From: Aquimarina sp. Aq107
Lineage (GTDB): Bacteria > Bacteroidota > Bacteroidia > Flavobacteriales > Flavobacteriaceae
Length of the DNA stretch: 64,000 nt
Direction: 5' to 3'
Assembly (NCBI RefSeq): GCF_943733665.1
Contig: NZ_OX030782.1
Location: 1,886,501-1,950,500, forward strand
The translations under genes and the position numbers were made by a program. The notes under the pieces were generated by a model that saw nothing but the letters and a program-made list of their open reading frames with translations, was not told the DNA's origin and searched no databases. This document shows positions 33,934 through 42,588 of the stretch, piece by piece (within the stretch, counting starts at the first letter, position 1; every line of letters starts with the position of its first letter).

Positions 33934-34467
33934 TTATAAGTGAATAGCAAATCCAATATTAAGTTGGAATGCATCCGTATAGAAATCATCATTTAAACTT
34001 AAATTATATCTTACTCCAGGCTCAATGCTAACATTGTCTCCAATGAAAAAAGCATACCCACCTTGAATACCAAAGTAAGAAGGATCTTCATCGGCATCGC
34101 TACTGATACCACTGTAATCTATTTGTACAGGTATAGACCCTATAACGTAATATTTAGCACCAATTTTATAACTAAACCTATCAACTGCATCAGCATCAGA
34201 ATTAGCTTTAATTGATCCATATCCTAATCCAGCTTTTAAGGCTAAATTGTCGATAATAAAATATCCACCTTCTAATCCAATATTAAAAATGGATCCTGCA
34301 TCGTCAGAAAAAGTAGTGAATTGTATACCAGTGTTGGCTGTGTGAGCAGCGCCAAAATTAGTATTGGCTTCAATTAGCCATTTTCCTTTAGAAGTTTGCT
34401 CCCCATCCTGAGCATTGGCAAATGTTAAACTGCATACTGCAAGAGCAGTTAGAATTAATTTTTTCAT
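33934..34467 (-). CDS. Outer membrane beta-barrel protein
   Basis: 177 residues from the ATG at 34467, chosen by analogy with the neighbour (MKKLILTA); an ATG two codons earlier is also possible. A signal peptide ends at LTFANAQ. The mature part has alternating strands typical of small eight-stranded barrels: ALKAGLGYGSIKANSDADAV, SYKIGAKYYVIGSIPVQID, SYFGIQGGYAFFIGDNVSIE, and ends in ...LNIGFAIHL. It probably sits in the outer membrane; function unknown. A TACATTTG box on the minus strand (34500-34493) lies just upstream. The paralogue at 34658-35239 suggests a tandem duplication. Confidence 0.85.
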   Translation of the reverse strand: MKKLILTALAVCSLTFANAQDGEQTSKGKWLIEANTNFGAAHTANTGIQFTTFSDDAGSIFNIGLEGGYFIIDNLALKAGLGYGSIKANSDADAVDRFSYKIGAKYYVIGSIPVQIDYSGISSDADEDPSYFGIQGGYAFFIGDNVSIEPGVRYNLSLNDDFYTDAFQLNIGFAIHL

Positions 34468-34492
34468 GATCATTGTTTGTTTAAAGTTGAAA

Positions 34493-34500
34493 CAAATGTA
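34493..34500 (-). promoter_or_regulatory. Candidate -7 promoter box of the OMP gene
   Basis: TACATTTG on the minus strand, 20-26 bp before the start codon, with no TTG at suitable -33 spacing. Confidence 0.4.
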
Positions 34501-34601
34501 TATCAGCTATTCATGAAAAAAATCACTGTTTTCAGGTAGATTTTAAATAAGATTATTCCTGAAAATAGGGGATGAAAAAAGAGTTATTTATTGTTAAAAA
34601 A

Positions 34602-34637
34602 TAAACTCCATCATAATTTCACATATGATGGAGTTTA
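34602..34637 (-). terminator. Rho-independent terminator of the second OMP gene
   Basis: TAAACTCCATCATA / TATGATGGAGTTTA, 14-bp perfect stem, 8-nt loop; on the minus strand followed by TTTTTTAACAA. It lies 20 bp after the stop at 34658. Confidence 0.85.
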
Positions 34638-34657
34638 AAATTTATATATGTTCTATA

Positions 34658-35239
34658 TTAAAACTTGTATACTAAACCTAAGTTGATATCATCTAGATCT
34701 AAACCTACACTTACTGCATTAGTAGAATCAGCACCATCAATATCTGGTTTTGCAGTTGCATATGCTAATGCTCCCCAGAAAGCTTCAAGTGCAAAGTTGT
34801 CACTTAAGAAATAGCTTACACCAGGACCTACATTAAGTCCAAACCCATTTATTTTAAGTTCACCAGTTCCTTGCTCTTGTTTCGAACTAGCATATTCAAA
34901 AGCTACTTCACCGAACACAGAAAATTTACTAGAAGGTGTAAAATAGTAACGTCCAAAGGCTCCCGCATTGAAAGAATTATTTTTTATGTCTTCAGTAAAA
35001 GGAGCTTCTTGTTTACTAGTAGTAAAACCTAGTCTAGCACCAACAGCTATATTTTCTGACACAAAGAAACCTACTCTCGGAGTAAATTCGAATGAGTTAT
35101 TTTTAATGTCTCCTGTAGATGTAGAGTTATAACCAAAAGATCCAGAAACAAAAATATCTCCTTTAGCGAAACCTCCATCTTGTGCGTTGACAAAAGTTAG
35201 TGTGAATACTGCAATTGCAGTTAAAATCAATTTTTTCAT
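34658..35239 (-). CDS. Outer membrane beta-barrel protein
   Basis: 193 residues with signal peptide MKKLILTAIAVFTLTFVNAQ. Barrel strands include FVSGSFGYNSTSTGDIKNNS, FEFTPRVGFFVSENIAVGAR, RYYFTPSSKFSVFGEVAFEY and the closing DINLGLVYKF with the terminal Phe typical for outer-membrane insertion. The signal peptide is nearly the same as that of the adjacent barrel gene, and both have a similar plan, so they probably arose by duplication. Each has its own terminator, so they are separate transcripts. Function unknown. Confidence 0.88.
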   Translation of the reverse strand: MKKLILTAIAVFTLTFVNAQDGGFAKGDIFVSGSFGYNSTSTGDIKNNSFEFTPRVGFFVSENIAVGARLGFTTSKQEAPFTEDIKNNSFNAGAFGRYYFTPSSKFSVFGEVAFEYASSKQEQGTGELKINGFGLNVGPGVSYFLSDNFALEAFWGALAYATAKPDIDGADSTNAVSVGLDLDDINLGLVYKF

Positions 35240-35474
35240 AATGTTTGTTTATTTGTTAATACTCCCATTAGTTACATTGATGATGATTTTGTTACTCAAT
35301 TTTTCTGTTTTTTTTTAATATTTTTTCCTTGTAAAATCTAATATTCTAGCGCTCAGTAATTAATAGATTGTTAAATTTTGAATATTAATTTACTTTCATC
35401 TTCTATAATAGGTTTTATCTAGTTATTGATTGTAGTTTTTTTAGTTACTTACATATGGTTATAAAAAATAAAGC

Positions 35475-35482
35475 TACTTTTG
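35475..35482 (+). promoter_or_regulatory. Candidate -7 promoter box
   Basis: TACTTTTG, 22 bp before the ATG of the barrel gene; no TTG at good -33 spacing. Would drive the barrel-aroQ-Dph6-like unit. Confidence 0.4.
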
Positions 35483-35504
35483 AGTATCAACTTATTATTA
35501 GATT

Positions 35505-36137
35505 ATGAAAAGAAATGTTTTTATTCTCATTGTAATTATTTTTAGTTTCATTTCTGTAAATGCTCAGAAAATTTCTGATGAAGACCCATTATATGCTCGT
35601 GCAGGTTTTAAAGGAGGTGTAAATTATAGTAGTATTCTTGGTGATGCCGATGATACTAGTGGGAGAGTGAGGATACATCTTGGGGCATTGGTTGAATATC
35701 CCATTTCTAGTACATTTTATATTCAAGGAGAATTGTTATATTCGGCACAAGGATATAAGGCAGAAGTAGCTGGACAGGAACAGAAGATTAGCTTAAATTA
35801 TATTTCATTACCTATTGTAACCAAATTCTACGTTACAGAAAAAATTAGTCTAGAAACAGGACCACAATTTTCAATTTTAACGACAGTAGGAAATGATGAT
35901 GTAGCTGATAATGACCCGTTTTTTGATGCTTTCAATGATTTTGATTTTAGCTGGGCAGTGGGCGCAGGTTATAAGCTAGAGAGTGGTTTGTTTTTTCAAC
36001 TTAGATATAATTTAGGATTAACAAACATCAATGATACTGGAGTTATAGATATTACCAATAGAAATTCAGTTGCACAATTATCCGTGGGATATTTGTTTAA
36101 AACTAAAGATAATCGAAGAATCATACGAGAACAATAA
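35505..36137 (+). CDS. Outer membrane beta-barrel protein (PorT-like family)
   Basis: 210 residues with signal peptide MKRNVFILIVIIFSFISVNAQ. The mature part starts ARAGFKGGVNYSSILGD and continues with barrel strands such as YIQGELLYSAQGYKAEVAG, LNYISLPIVTKFYVTEKIS and FFQLRYNLGLTNINDTG. This is the outer-membrane beta-barrel domain family (PorT-like) found in many copies per Bacteroidota genome. A TACTTTTG box at 35475-35482 may be its -7 element. aroQ starts 2 bp after its stop, so it is co-transcribed with aroQ and the Dph6-like gene. Confidence 0.87.
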   Translation: MKRNVFILIVIIFSFISVNAQKISDEDPLYARAGFKGGVNYSSILGDADDTSGRVRIHLGALVEYPISSTFYIQGELLYSAQGYKAEVAGQEQKISLNYISLPIVTKFYVTEKISLETGPQFSILTTVGNDDVADNDPFFDAFNDFDFSWAVGAGYKLESGLFFQLRYNLGLTNINDTGVIDITNRNSVAQLSVGYLFKTKDNRRIIREQ

Positions 36138-36139
36138 GA

Positions 36140-36553
36140 ATGAAACTTTTACTATTAAACGGCCCTAATCTAAATCTTTTAGGCAAAAGAGAACCCGGTA
36201 TATACGGAAGTCAGACTTTTGAAGATTTTTTTTCAGAATTACAAATGAGATTTAAAGATGTTGAATTAGGATATTTTCAATCCAATATTGAAGGAGAGTT
36301 AATTACTAAAATTCAAGAAGCAAATGATACTTTTGATGGTGTTATTCTAAATGCAGGAGCCTATACACATACTTCCATTGGTATTGGTGATGCAATTAAA
36401 GCAGTAGATGTTCCTGTTATTGAGGTACATATTTCCAACACTTTTAGCAGAGAGGAGTTTAGACATCAATCATATATTTCTCCAAATGCAAAAGGTGTTA
36501 TTCTTGGTTTTGGTCTACAGAGTTATGCATTAGCGATCCAAAGTTTTCTATAA
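36140..36553 (+). CDS. aroQ: Type II 3-dehydroquinate dehydratase
   Basis: 137 residues, typical for the small dodecameric type II enzyme. It carries NGPNLNLLGKREPGIYG with the catalytic Tyr and the lid Arg, NAGAYTHTSIGIGDAI, the VEVHISN-like segment VIEVHISNTFSREEF, and the catalytic His in RHQSYISP. It removes water from 3-dehydroquinate to form 3-dehydroshikimate in the shikimate pathway (cytoplasm). It lies between an outer-membrane barrel gene (2 bp) and a PP-loop protein (1 bp). Confidence 0.97.
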   Translation: MKLLLLNGPNLNLLGKREPGIYGSQTFEDFFSELQMRFKDVELGYFQSNIEGELITKIQEANDTFDGVILNAGAYTHTSIGIGDAIKAVDVPVIEVHISNTFSREEFRHQSYISPNAKGVILGFGLQSYALAIQSFL

Positions 36554-36554
36554 G

Positions 36555-37277
36555 ATGTGTAAAGCGTATTTTAATTGGAGTAGTGGAAAGGATTCTTCAC
36601 TGGCATTATATTATACGTTACAACAAAAAGAGTATAATATAACGAAATTAGTTACTACAATTAATGATGATTTTAAAAGAGTATCCATGCATGGATTGAG
36701 AGAGTCTCTTCTCGATGCCCAAGCAGTAAGCCTAAATTTGCCTTTGCATAAAATAAAACTTTCTGCGAATGTTTCTATGGCTTCATACAATGAGGTAATG
36801 AAAGATAATGTGATGAATTTAAAATCAGAAGGATATACACATTGTGTTTTTGGAGATATTTTTTTAGAGGATTTACGGATTTATAGAGAAGATCAACTAA
36901 GGAGTATTGGAATTCAAGGGGTTTTTCCACTTTGGAAAAAAAATACAAAAGAGCTATTATTAGAATTCATTAATCTAGGATTTAAAGCAATCACTGTTTG
37001 TGTAAATGCTAAATATCTTGATGATTCTTTTTGCGGAAGGATACTTGATGAATCATTTTTAAATGATTTACCAGAAAATGTGGATCCTTGTGGGGAAAAT
37101 GGAGAGTTCCATACCTTTGTTTTTGATGGCCCAATTTTTAATAACCCAATACACTTTGAAATAGGAGAGAAGGTATTAAGAAATTATACTCCATCGGTTG
37201 ATGATGATGATAATTGTTTTACTAACGAAGATGATAAAAGCTGGGATACTTCCTTCTGGTATTGTGATTTGATATGA
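36555..37277 (+). CDS. Dph6-related ATP pyrophosphatase (PP-loop superfamily)
   Basis: 240 residues. The N-terminal PP-loop motif is FNWSSGKDSSLALYYTL, the SGGxDS-like signature of N-type ATP pyrophosphatases. FGDIFLEDLRIYREDQLRSI and CGENGEFHTFVFDGP are conserved Dph6/MJ0570-family segments. In eukaryotes and archaea Dph6 makes the amide of diphthamide, but bacteria have no diphthamide, so the bacterial enzyme must act on another substrate; unknown here. It is the last gene of the barrel-aroQ unit. Confidence 0.85.
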   Translation: MCKAYFNWSSGKDSSLALYYTLQQKEYNITKLVTTINDDFKRVSMHGLRESLLDAQAVSLNLPLHKIKLSANVSMASYNEVMKDNVMNLKSEGYTHCVFGDIFLEDLRIYREDQLRSIGIQGVFPLWKKNTKELLLEFINLGFKAITVCVNAKYLDDSFCGRILDESFLNDLPENVDPCGENGEFHTFVFDGPIFNNPIHFEIGEKVLRNYTPSVDDDDNCFTNEDDKSWDTSFWYCDLI

Positions 37278-37323
37278 TTTTAGTCTAAGTAACTAAATAT
37301 ATTTTTCTGTTAATTTTTTTAAG

Positions 37324-37350
37324 TTGAAATGTTAAAATTCATTAATTTTG
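37324..37350 (+). promoter_or_regulatory. Promoter of the M23-like gene
   Basis: TTG (37324-37326), 16 bp, TAATTTTG (37343-37350): good match to the Bacteroidota promoter, spacing one short of the usual minimum. Predicted leader of about 35 nt. Confidence 0.55.
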
Positions 37351-37391
37351 TTCAAAATAAACTGGTTAACCAATTTGTAATTGAATATTAA

Positions 37392-38366
37392 ATGAAAGTA
37401 AAAAATACTATGATGTCGTATATACTCTTTATTGCGGCAATTTTGGGAATACAAGGACAATCCAAAGTTATCAATATAGAGTCAAGAAGAAATAACGACA
37501 AAAGTATAGATATCATTTATGAGAAATCAAAACCTGGTAGTTATACAGTCATGATTGAATTTACAAAACTTGAAAATGCTGATATCACTTCATATGGAGG
37601 TAGATCTTTTAATCAAAAATTTATAGGAACAGTTGATAGTAATAGGGGAATAGTACTAAAATTACGTCGACGAAATCCAGAAGAAGGAATAGCTTATGGG
37701 TATACCACAAGTTATATTAGAGGTAAATATAATCCTAAAGTAAAGAAAGATTTTGTTTATACATTACCCTTTAAAAAAGGAAGTAAGATAAAAGTTAAAG
37801 AAGCTAGTAATCTTTCTACGAAATATTTTGATTCTGAACTTCCTGATAATTGGAAATCCTTTGTTTTTAAAGCAAAAGATAGCGATACTATAGTTGCTGT
37901 ACGAAAAGGGTTAGTAATTGAAGTAAAAGATCAATTTAAATTAGATACATTATCTCATTTTACTTCCAAGAAAAATCAAGTATTAATTGAACATAAAGAT
38001 GGCACTATAGCAATTTATAAAGGTTTTTCAAAAAATGGGGTGTTTGTTAAAGTTGGACAAACGGTATATCCACAAACTACTTTAGGAGTTTTTGATGCAA
38101 AAGGAAATAGAAGTAATAATAATGTTTTACATTTTAATATTTCTTATCTATCCGATATTAAGATTGATAATCAGACTAAGAAAAAATTGAAAGACAAAAA
38201 AAGTAGAAGCACTTACTTAAATCCAAATTTCTTAACTGATGATGGTGTTATGAAATTAGGTGATAAAGAGATGTATACTGTTCAAGTTAATGAAGATGTA
38301 ATGTTCTTTGAATTTACAAGAAGAGAAAAAAAGAAATATAAAAAAGGAGATCTTTTGATCAAATAA
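37392..38366 (+). CDS. Exported degenerate M23 (LytM-like) peptidase-domain protein
   Basis: 324 residues with a signal peptide (MSYILFIAAILGIQGQ region; the ATG at 37392 adds ten residues before it). The domain at ~155-255 follows the LytM pattern: VAVRKGLVIEVKD, then NQVLIEHKDGTIAIYKGFSK, then VFVKVGQTVYPQTTLGVFDA and VLHFNISYL. The zinc-binding HxxxD of active M23 enzymes is missing, and the final HxH is reduced to VLHF with only one His. It is therefore probably a non-catalytic regulator or wall-binding protein. Own promoter, strong terminator after. Confidence 0.75.
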   Translation: MKVKNTMMSYILFIAAILGIQGQSKVINIESRRNNDKSIDIIYEKSKPGSYTVMIEFTKLENADITSYGGRSFNQKFIGTVDSNRGIVLKLRRRNPEEGIAYGYTTSYIRGKYNPKVKKDFVYTLPFKKGSKIKVKEASNLSTKYFDSELPDNWKSFVFKAKDSDTIVAVRKGLVIEVKDQFKLDTLSHFTSKKNQVLIEHKDGTIAIYKGFSKNGVFVKVGQTVYPQTTLGVFDAKGNRSNNNVLHFNISYLSDIKIDNQTKKKLKDKKSRSTYLNPNFLTDDGVMKLGDKEMYTVQVNEDVMFFEFTRREKKKYKKGDLLIK

Positions 38367-38381
38367 ATAGTAAATAAGAAT

Positions 38382-38425
38382 AATTAAAAAGCCTTATGAA
38401 TTTGTATTCATAAGGCTTTTTAATT
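38382..38425. terminator. Bidirectional terminator between the M23-like gene and lpd
   Basis: A perfect 20-bp stem (38382-38401 with 38406-38425), loop TTGT, A-rich and T-rich arms. Serves both convergent genes. Confidence 0.92.
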
Positions 38426-38447
38426 TAATAGTTATATCTCTTATTTA

Positions 38448-39839
38448 TTATAAGTGTATCACTTCGTCATAAGCATCAGCAACTGCTTCCATAACAGCTT
38501 CACTCATCGTTGGATGCGGATGTATTGCTTTTAGTACTTCGTGTCCAGTAGTTTCTAGTTTTCTACCTAATACAGCTTCTGCGATCATATCAGTAACTCC
38601 GGCACCAATCATATGACACCCTAACCACTCACCGTATTTAGCATCAAAAATCACTTTCACAAAACCATCCTTAGTTCCAGCAGCACTTGCTTTACCAGAA
38701 GCAGAGAAAGGAAATTTACCTACTTTGATTTCGTATCCAGCTTCTTTTGCTTGATTTTCAGTCATTCCGACACTAGCGATTTCTGGAGAAGCATACGTAC
38801 ATCCTGGGATATTACCATAATCAATTGCTTCTACATGCATTCCTGCTATTTTTTCTACACAAGTAATACCTTCTGCAGAAGCTACGTGAGCTAGTGCAGG
38901 GCCAGGAACAACATCCCCAATTGCATAAATACCAGGAATATTTGTTTGATACCAGTCATTCACTACAATTTTATCTCTATCTGTAGCAACTCCTATTTCT
39001 TCTAAACCGATATTCTCAATATTGGTTTTGATACCAACAGCTGATAATACGATATCAGCTTCAAGAATTTCTTCTCCTTTTTTAGTTTTTACAGTAGCTT
39101 TTACTCCGTCGCCACTTGTGTCAACACTTTCTACAGAAGAATTTGTCATAACCTTAATGCCAGCTTTTTTAAAGCTTCTTCCAAATTGTTTTGATACTTC
39201 TTCGTCTTCTAATGGTACCAGATTTGGTAAATATTCTACAATGGTTACTTCTGTTCCCATTGCGTTATAAAAATGAGCAAATTCTACACCAATAGCTCCA
39301 GAACCAACTACGATCATTTTCTTTGGTTGAGATTCTAAGGTCATAGCTTCTCTATATCCAATTACTTTTTTACCGTCTTGTGGTAAATTAGGTAACTCTC
39401 TTGATCTTGCACCTGTAGCTACTATAATATGTTTTCCTTCATAATCAGATGCATTTCCATCTTTATCAGTAACGGTTACTTTATTGTTAGCTTTTAATTT
39501 ACCAAAACCTTCAATAACATCAATTTTGTTCTTTTTCATTAGAAACTGAACACCTTTACTCATTCCATCAGCAACACCACGACTTCTTTTTACCACTGCA
39601 TCAAAATCTTTATCGAATTTTTCAACTGTTAAGCCATAATCAGAAGCATGTTTTAGGTAATCAAATACCTGTGCACTTTTTAATAATGCTTTTGTTGGGA
39701 TACATCCCCAATTTAAACATACACCTCCAAGGCTCTCTTTTTCAATAATAGCAGTTTTAAACCCTAATTGAGAAGCTCTAATAGCGGTAACATAACCACC
39801 AGGTCCACTTCCTAATACGATAATATCATATGCGCTCAT
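38448..39839 (-). CDS. lpdA: Dihydrolipoyl dehydrogenase
   Basis: 463 residues. The FAD motif is IIVLGSGPGGYVTAIRASQL, the redox-active disulfide is GGVCLNWGCIPTKAL, the NAD motif is VVGSGAIGVEFAHFYNAMG, and the catalytic His-Glu pair is in IHPHPTMSEAVMEAV. It is the E3 component that reoxidises lipoamide in pyruvate and 2-oxoglutarate dehydrogenase complexes and in glycine cleavage. It is not next to E1/E2 genes here, so it may serve several complexes. Monocistronic. Confidence 0.97.
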   Translation of the reverse strand: MSAYDIIVLGSGPGGYVTAIRASQLGFKTAIIEKESLGGVCLNWGCIPTKALLKSAQVFDYLKHASDYGLTVEKFDKDFDAVVKRSRGVADGMSKGVQFLMKKNKIDVIEGFGKLKANNKVTVTDKDGNASDYEGKHIIVATGARSRELPNLPQDGKKVIGYREAMTLESQPKKMIVVGSGAIGVEFAHFYNAMGTEVTIVEYLPNLVPLEDEEVSKQFGRSFKKAGIKVMTNSSVESVDTSGDGVKATVKTKKGEEILEADIVLSAVGIKTNIENIGLEEIGVATDRDKIVVNDWYQTNIPGIYAIGDVVPGPALAHVASAEGITCVEKIAGMHVEAIDYGNIPGCTYASPEIASVGMTENQAKEAGYEIKVGKFPFSASGKASAAGTKDGFVKVIFDAKYGEWLGCHMIGAGVTDMIAEAVLGRKLETTGHEVLKAIHPHPTMSEAVMEAVADAYDEVIHL

Positions 39840-39944
39840 AAATGTGAATTTTTTGAAGACACGAATTTACGGATAATTCGGTTAATCAAAAAGGGTTTTG
39901 CAGATTCCGTTTTCACAATTATACCCTAATAAAATTCATAAAAA

Positions 39945-39967
39945 AACACTATCATAATGATAGTGTT
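39945..39967 (-). terminator. Rho-independent terminator of the small lipoprotein gene
   Basis: AACACTATCA / TGATAGTGTT, 10-bp stem with a TAA loop; on the minus strand followed by TTTTTTTATGAATTTT. It lies about 65 bp after the stop at 40031. Confidence 0.8.
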
Positions 39968-40030
39968 AATTTTTTTTCAATTTCCTTATCTTTTTAGAAT
40001 AATAAGGAATAATATTTATTTCTTAATTAC

Positions 40031-40513
40031 CTAGAATTCTAGGTTCAATGCTGATTGTACTTCATCTAGATTTGATAAATCAATATCTGTGTTTTCTGCA
40101 AAAGATGCAGGTACCACAACAACTCTAAATGTTTGATTATTCGTTAAGTCTGCTGGTACCAGTTCTGGTGCATTACTCTCTAATAATACATCTACATCAC
40201 CAGAAGTGAAATTAAATCGATATAAAACAGTAATGTCGCCGCCATTACCATCATCTAAGAATATAGTGGCTGTTGGTAAAGGTTCCCAAACATCTAAATT
40301 GTTGTCTACAGCTTCTAATCTATACACTAGTACAACATCTGAATCAAAAATATTTTCATTAAAAAAGAAACGATGCCCGAAATCGTTAGCTTGATTAAAA
40401 TTTGTGGTAAATTCAAAAGTTGTTCCAATGGTATCGAAATCTACGTCATCGTCATTTACGCAAGAAGTGAATACAAGTGTTGATAAAAATAAAAGTGCAA
40501 AAATCTTTTTCAT
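40031..40513 (-). CDS. Small lipoprotein of unknown function
   Basis: 160 residues. Lipoprotein signal MKKIFALLFLSTLVFTSC with lipobox Cys18, followed directly by an acidic stretch (VNDDDVDFD). Acidic residues right after the Cys are compatible with a surface-lipoprotein export signal in Bacteroidota, which is inference. The remaining ~130 residues are beta-rich (VVLVYRLEAVDNNLDVWEPL, FRVVVVPASFAENTDID) without a recognised domain. Monocistronic with its own terminator. Confidence 0.7.
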   Translation of the reverse strand: MKKIFALLFLSTLVFTSCVNDDDVDFDTIGTTFEFTTNFNQANDFGHRFFFNENIFDSDVVLVYRLEAVDNNLDVWEPLPTATIFLDDGNGGDITVLYRFNFTSGDVDVLLESNAPELVPADLTNNQTFRVVVVPASFAENTDIDLSNLDEVQSALNLEF

Positions 40514-40589
40514 AATGTGTAATTATTTGTTGTTTCTGATATGAGAATTATCTATCAATAAGTGTTCCAAAGTGTAAAATTGATAGTCT

Positions 40590-40985
40590 TTATGATTTAT
40601 TGAAATCGATACTTACCGAATTTACACAATATCGCTGACCAGTTTCAGTTGGTCCATCATTAAAAATATGACCTAAATGACTCCCGCAGTTTGCGCATAA
40701 AATTTCCGTTCTAATCATTCCATGAGATGTATCTTTTATATATTCAACACTTCCTTCTATAGATTGATCAAAACTAGGCCATCCACATCCAGAATCAAAT
40801 TTTGATGTACTTATAAATAAAGGAGTATGGCAGGCCATACACTTATAAGTTCCATTTTCAGAATGAATATTGTATTCTCCAGTAAAAGGACGTTCTGTAC
40901 CTTTTTGTCTTAGTACCCTATATTGTTCGTCCGTGAGTTCTTTTTTCCATTCTTCTTCTGTCTTATGAAAAGGATATTTACTCAT
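40590..40985 (-). CDS. msrB: Peptide-methionine (R)-S-oxide reductase, cytoplasmic
   Basis: 131 residues, no signal peptide. MsrB fold with zinc-binding CxxC pairs ([10 protein letters not shown] and [12 protein letters not shown]), the substrate-site segment [12 protein letters not shown], and the catalytic Cys in [10 protein letters not shown]. It reduces methionine-R-sulfoxide in proteins. Together with the upstream lipoprotein MsrB (4-bp gap) it forms a two-gene unit that covers the cytoplasm and the envelope. Confidence 0.96.
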   Translation of the reverse strand: MSKYPFHKTEEEWKKELTDEQYRVLRQKGTERPFTGEYNIHSENGTYKCMACHTPLFISTSKFDSGCGWPSFDQSIEGSVEYIKDTSHGMIRTEILCANCGSHLGHIFNDGPTETGQRYCVNSVSIDFNKS

Positions 40986-40989
40986 TTAT

Positions 40990-41475
40990 TTATCTTTTTT
41001 TTGGTTCAAATACTAAAGCATCTCCATTAATGCAGTGTCTTTTTCCGGTTGTTTCTCTTGGTCCATCATTAAAAACGTGTCCTAAATGTCCACCACAAGT
41101 TGAGCATACTAGTTCAGTTCTTGCATATCCAAGTTTATAATCCGTATCTACATCTACATTTCCTTTTACAGCTCTATCAAAACTAGGCCAACCTGTCCCA
41201 CTATCAAATTTATGTTCACTCTCATACAAAGGTGTTTTGCAGGCCGCGCAATAAAATGTTCCAGCAGCATATACCTTATTTAATGGGCTAGAGAAAGGTC
41301 TTTCTGTTCCAGCTTGTCTAAGAATATAATATTGATCGTTAGTTAAGATTTCTTTCCATTCTTTATTGGTCTTACTTACAGCATATTCTTTCTTTTCTTT
41401 TTTATTGTCTTTTTGAGCAGTACCTGTACAACTTATTGTTAAAATACTGATGCACAGTATTAGAATTTTTTTCAT
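40990..41475 (-). CDS. msrB: Peptide-methionine (R)-S-oxide reductase, lipoprotein form
   Basis: 161 residues from the ATG at 41475 (a TTG three codons before it is less likely). The signal MKKILILCISILTISC is a lipobox, so the enzyme is anchored in the envelope. MsrB features: FYCAACKTPLYESEHKFDSG, GTGWPSFDRAV, LVCSTCGGHLGHVFNDGP and the catalytic Cys in KRHCINGDALVF. It repairs oxidised methionine in periplasmic or outer-membrane proteins. First gene of the pair; the cytoplasmic msrB follows after 4 bases. Confidence 0.95.
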   Translation of the reverse strand: MKKILILCISILTISCTGTAQKDNKKEKKEYAVSKTNKEWKEILTNDQYYILRQAGTERPFSSPLNKVYAAGTFYCAACKTPLYESEHKFDSGTGWPSFDRAVKGNVDVDTDYKLGYARTELVCSTCGGHLGHVFNDGPRETTGKRHCINGDALVFEPKKR

Positions 41476-41539
41476 TTTATTCAAATTAAAGTTCTTGTAT
41501 CTATATAGTCGTTTATAAGGTTAATCAATAACAAAAGAT

Positions 41540-42412
41540 TTATGATTCTGAGATAAATGTCACAATTTCCTTTATTATCGATTTATCTCCAAGAATTTTC
41601 CTATGACCTAATTTTTCGGTTAATATTATTTTTCCATTTTTTAATTTACTTTCAATTTCAATTGCGGAGCTATAATGAACATCTACATCGTTTTTATCAT
41701 GGACTAATAATGTTGGTGTTTCTATACCTTCGGCAGAAATTGCCCCAGAGTAGTTATCCAAGTTCTCACCATAATGTTGATCAAAATATTGTTTCATTAA
41801 TTTGCCGGTTTTATCTCCTAATTGCAAATTTTTGGCAAAATCCTTAGTGATTTTCGTTATACTGTTTGCAGTTCCAATAATAACTAGTTTTTGTAACCCT
41901 AAACCAAATTTAGTTGCTCTTAATAAAGACATTCCTCCCAAAGAATGACCTATAGCAGCATGAAATGGTCCATGAGTTTTTTCTAATTGATAAATAGTTT
42001 CAATGAAGTGAATCATGTTGCTTCTTTTTCCAGGAGATTGTCCATGCGCAGGAGCATCAAAACTTACTGTGCTGTACCCAGTTTTTAGCAGTTGATCGGC
42101 TATCATTGAAAGCTGAGTTCCACTGCCAGACCACCCATGAACCAATAAAATCTTTTTGTCGGATTCTCCATAATTATAAACTATGATTTCTCTGTTTATT
42201 TTTTTTATTGACACATTTTCTTTAATGCTTTGAATGGCCATTGTTTCCTCTCTTTTAGGTCTTTTGTATTTAAAAGGAGTTAGAAATAACCGAGCAGCAA
42301 ACCTTGATGCTAAAAAAGGAGAAATCCAGTTTAATATTTTTCCAGTATATAGAATGGGTTTAGGAATAAGTAAAGCTTGTACTGGTATTAGGTCTTTGTC
42401 AATCTTGGCCAT
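41540..42412 (-). CDS. Alpha/beta hydrolase
   Basis: 290 residues. The oxyanion region is KKILLVHGWSGSGTQ, the nucleophile elbow is AIGHSLGGMSLL with Ser, the acid is probably Asp in VHDKNDVDVHYS, and the His is in EKLGHRKILGD. So a full Ser-Asp-His triad is present. The N-terminal ~60 residues contain a hydrophobic helix (ILNWISPFLASRFAARLFL) that may attach it to the membrane. Substrate unknown; esterase- or lipase-like. Monocistronic. Confidence 0.85.
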   Translation of the reverse strand: MAKIDKDLIPVQALLIPKPILYTGKILNWISPFLASRFAARLFLTPFKYKRPKREETMAIQSIKENVSIKKINREIIVYNYGESDKKILLVHGWSGSGTQLSMIADQLLKTGYSTVSFDAPAHGQSPGKRSNMIHFIETIYQLEKTHGPFHAAIGHSLGGMSLLRATKFGLGLQKLVIIGTANSITKITKDFAKNLQLGDKTGKLMKQYFDQHYGENLDNYSGAISAEGIETPTLLVHDKNDVDVHYSSAIEIESKLKNGKIILTEKLGHRKILGDKSIIKEIVTFISES

Positions 42413-42556
42413 GAACTAATTGTGGATTATATTTTAAAATTATAAAGAACAAAGCAAGTGGTAAGGAATATTATGAATAATTAACATTTTTGAAACTATT
42501 GTGAGACAAAACAAAATATATTTTATAAAATCTTTTATATAAGTATAGAAAGTGTT

Positions 42557-42564
42557 TAATTTTG
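42557..42564 (+). promoter_or_regulatory. Candidate -7 promoter box of the helicase gene
   Basis: TAATTTTG, 25 bp before the helicase ATG; no clear TTG at -33. Confidence 0.4.
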
Positions 42565-42588
42565 TAGCTTATTTTTAATCGAGAGCAA

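Noticed and set aside
36555-37277. Diphthamide synthesis
   Set aside because: Bacteria lack diphthamide; the homology only places the protein in the PP-loop family.
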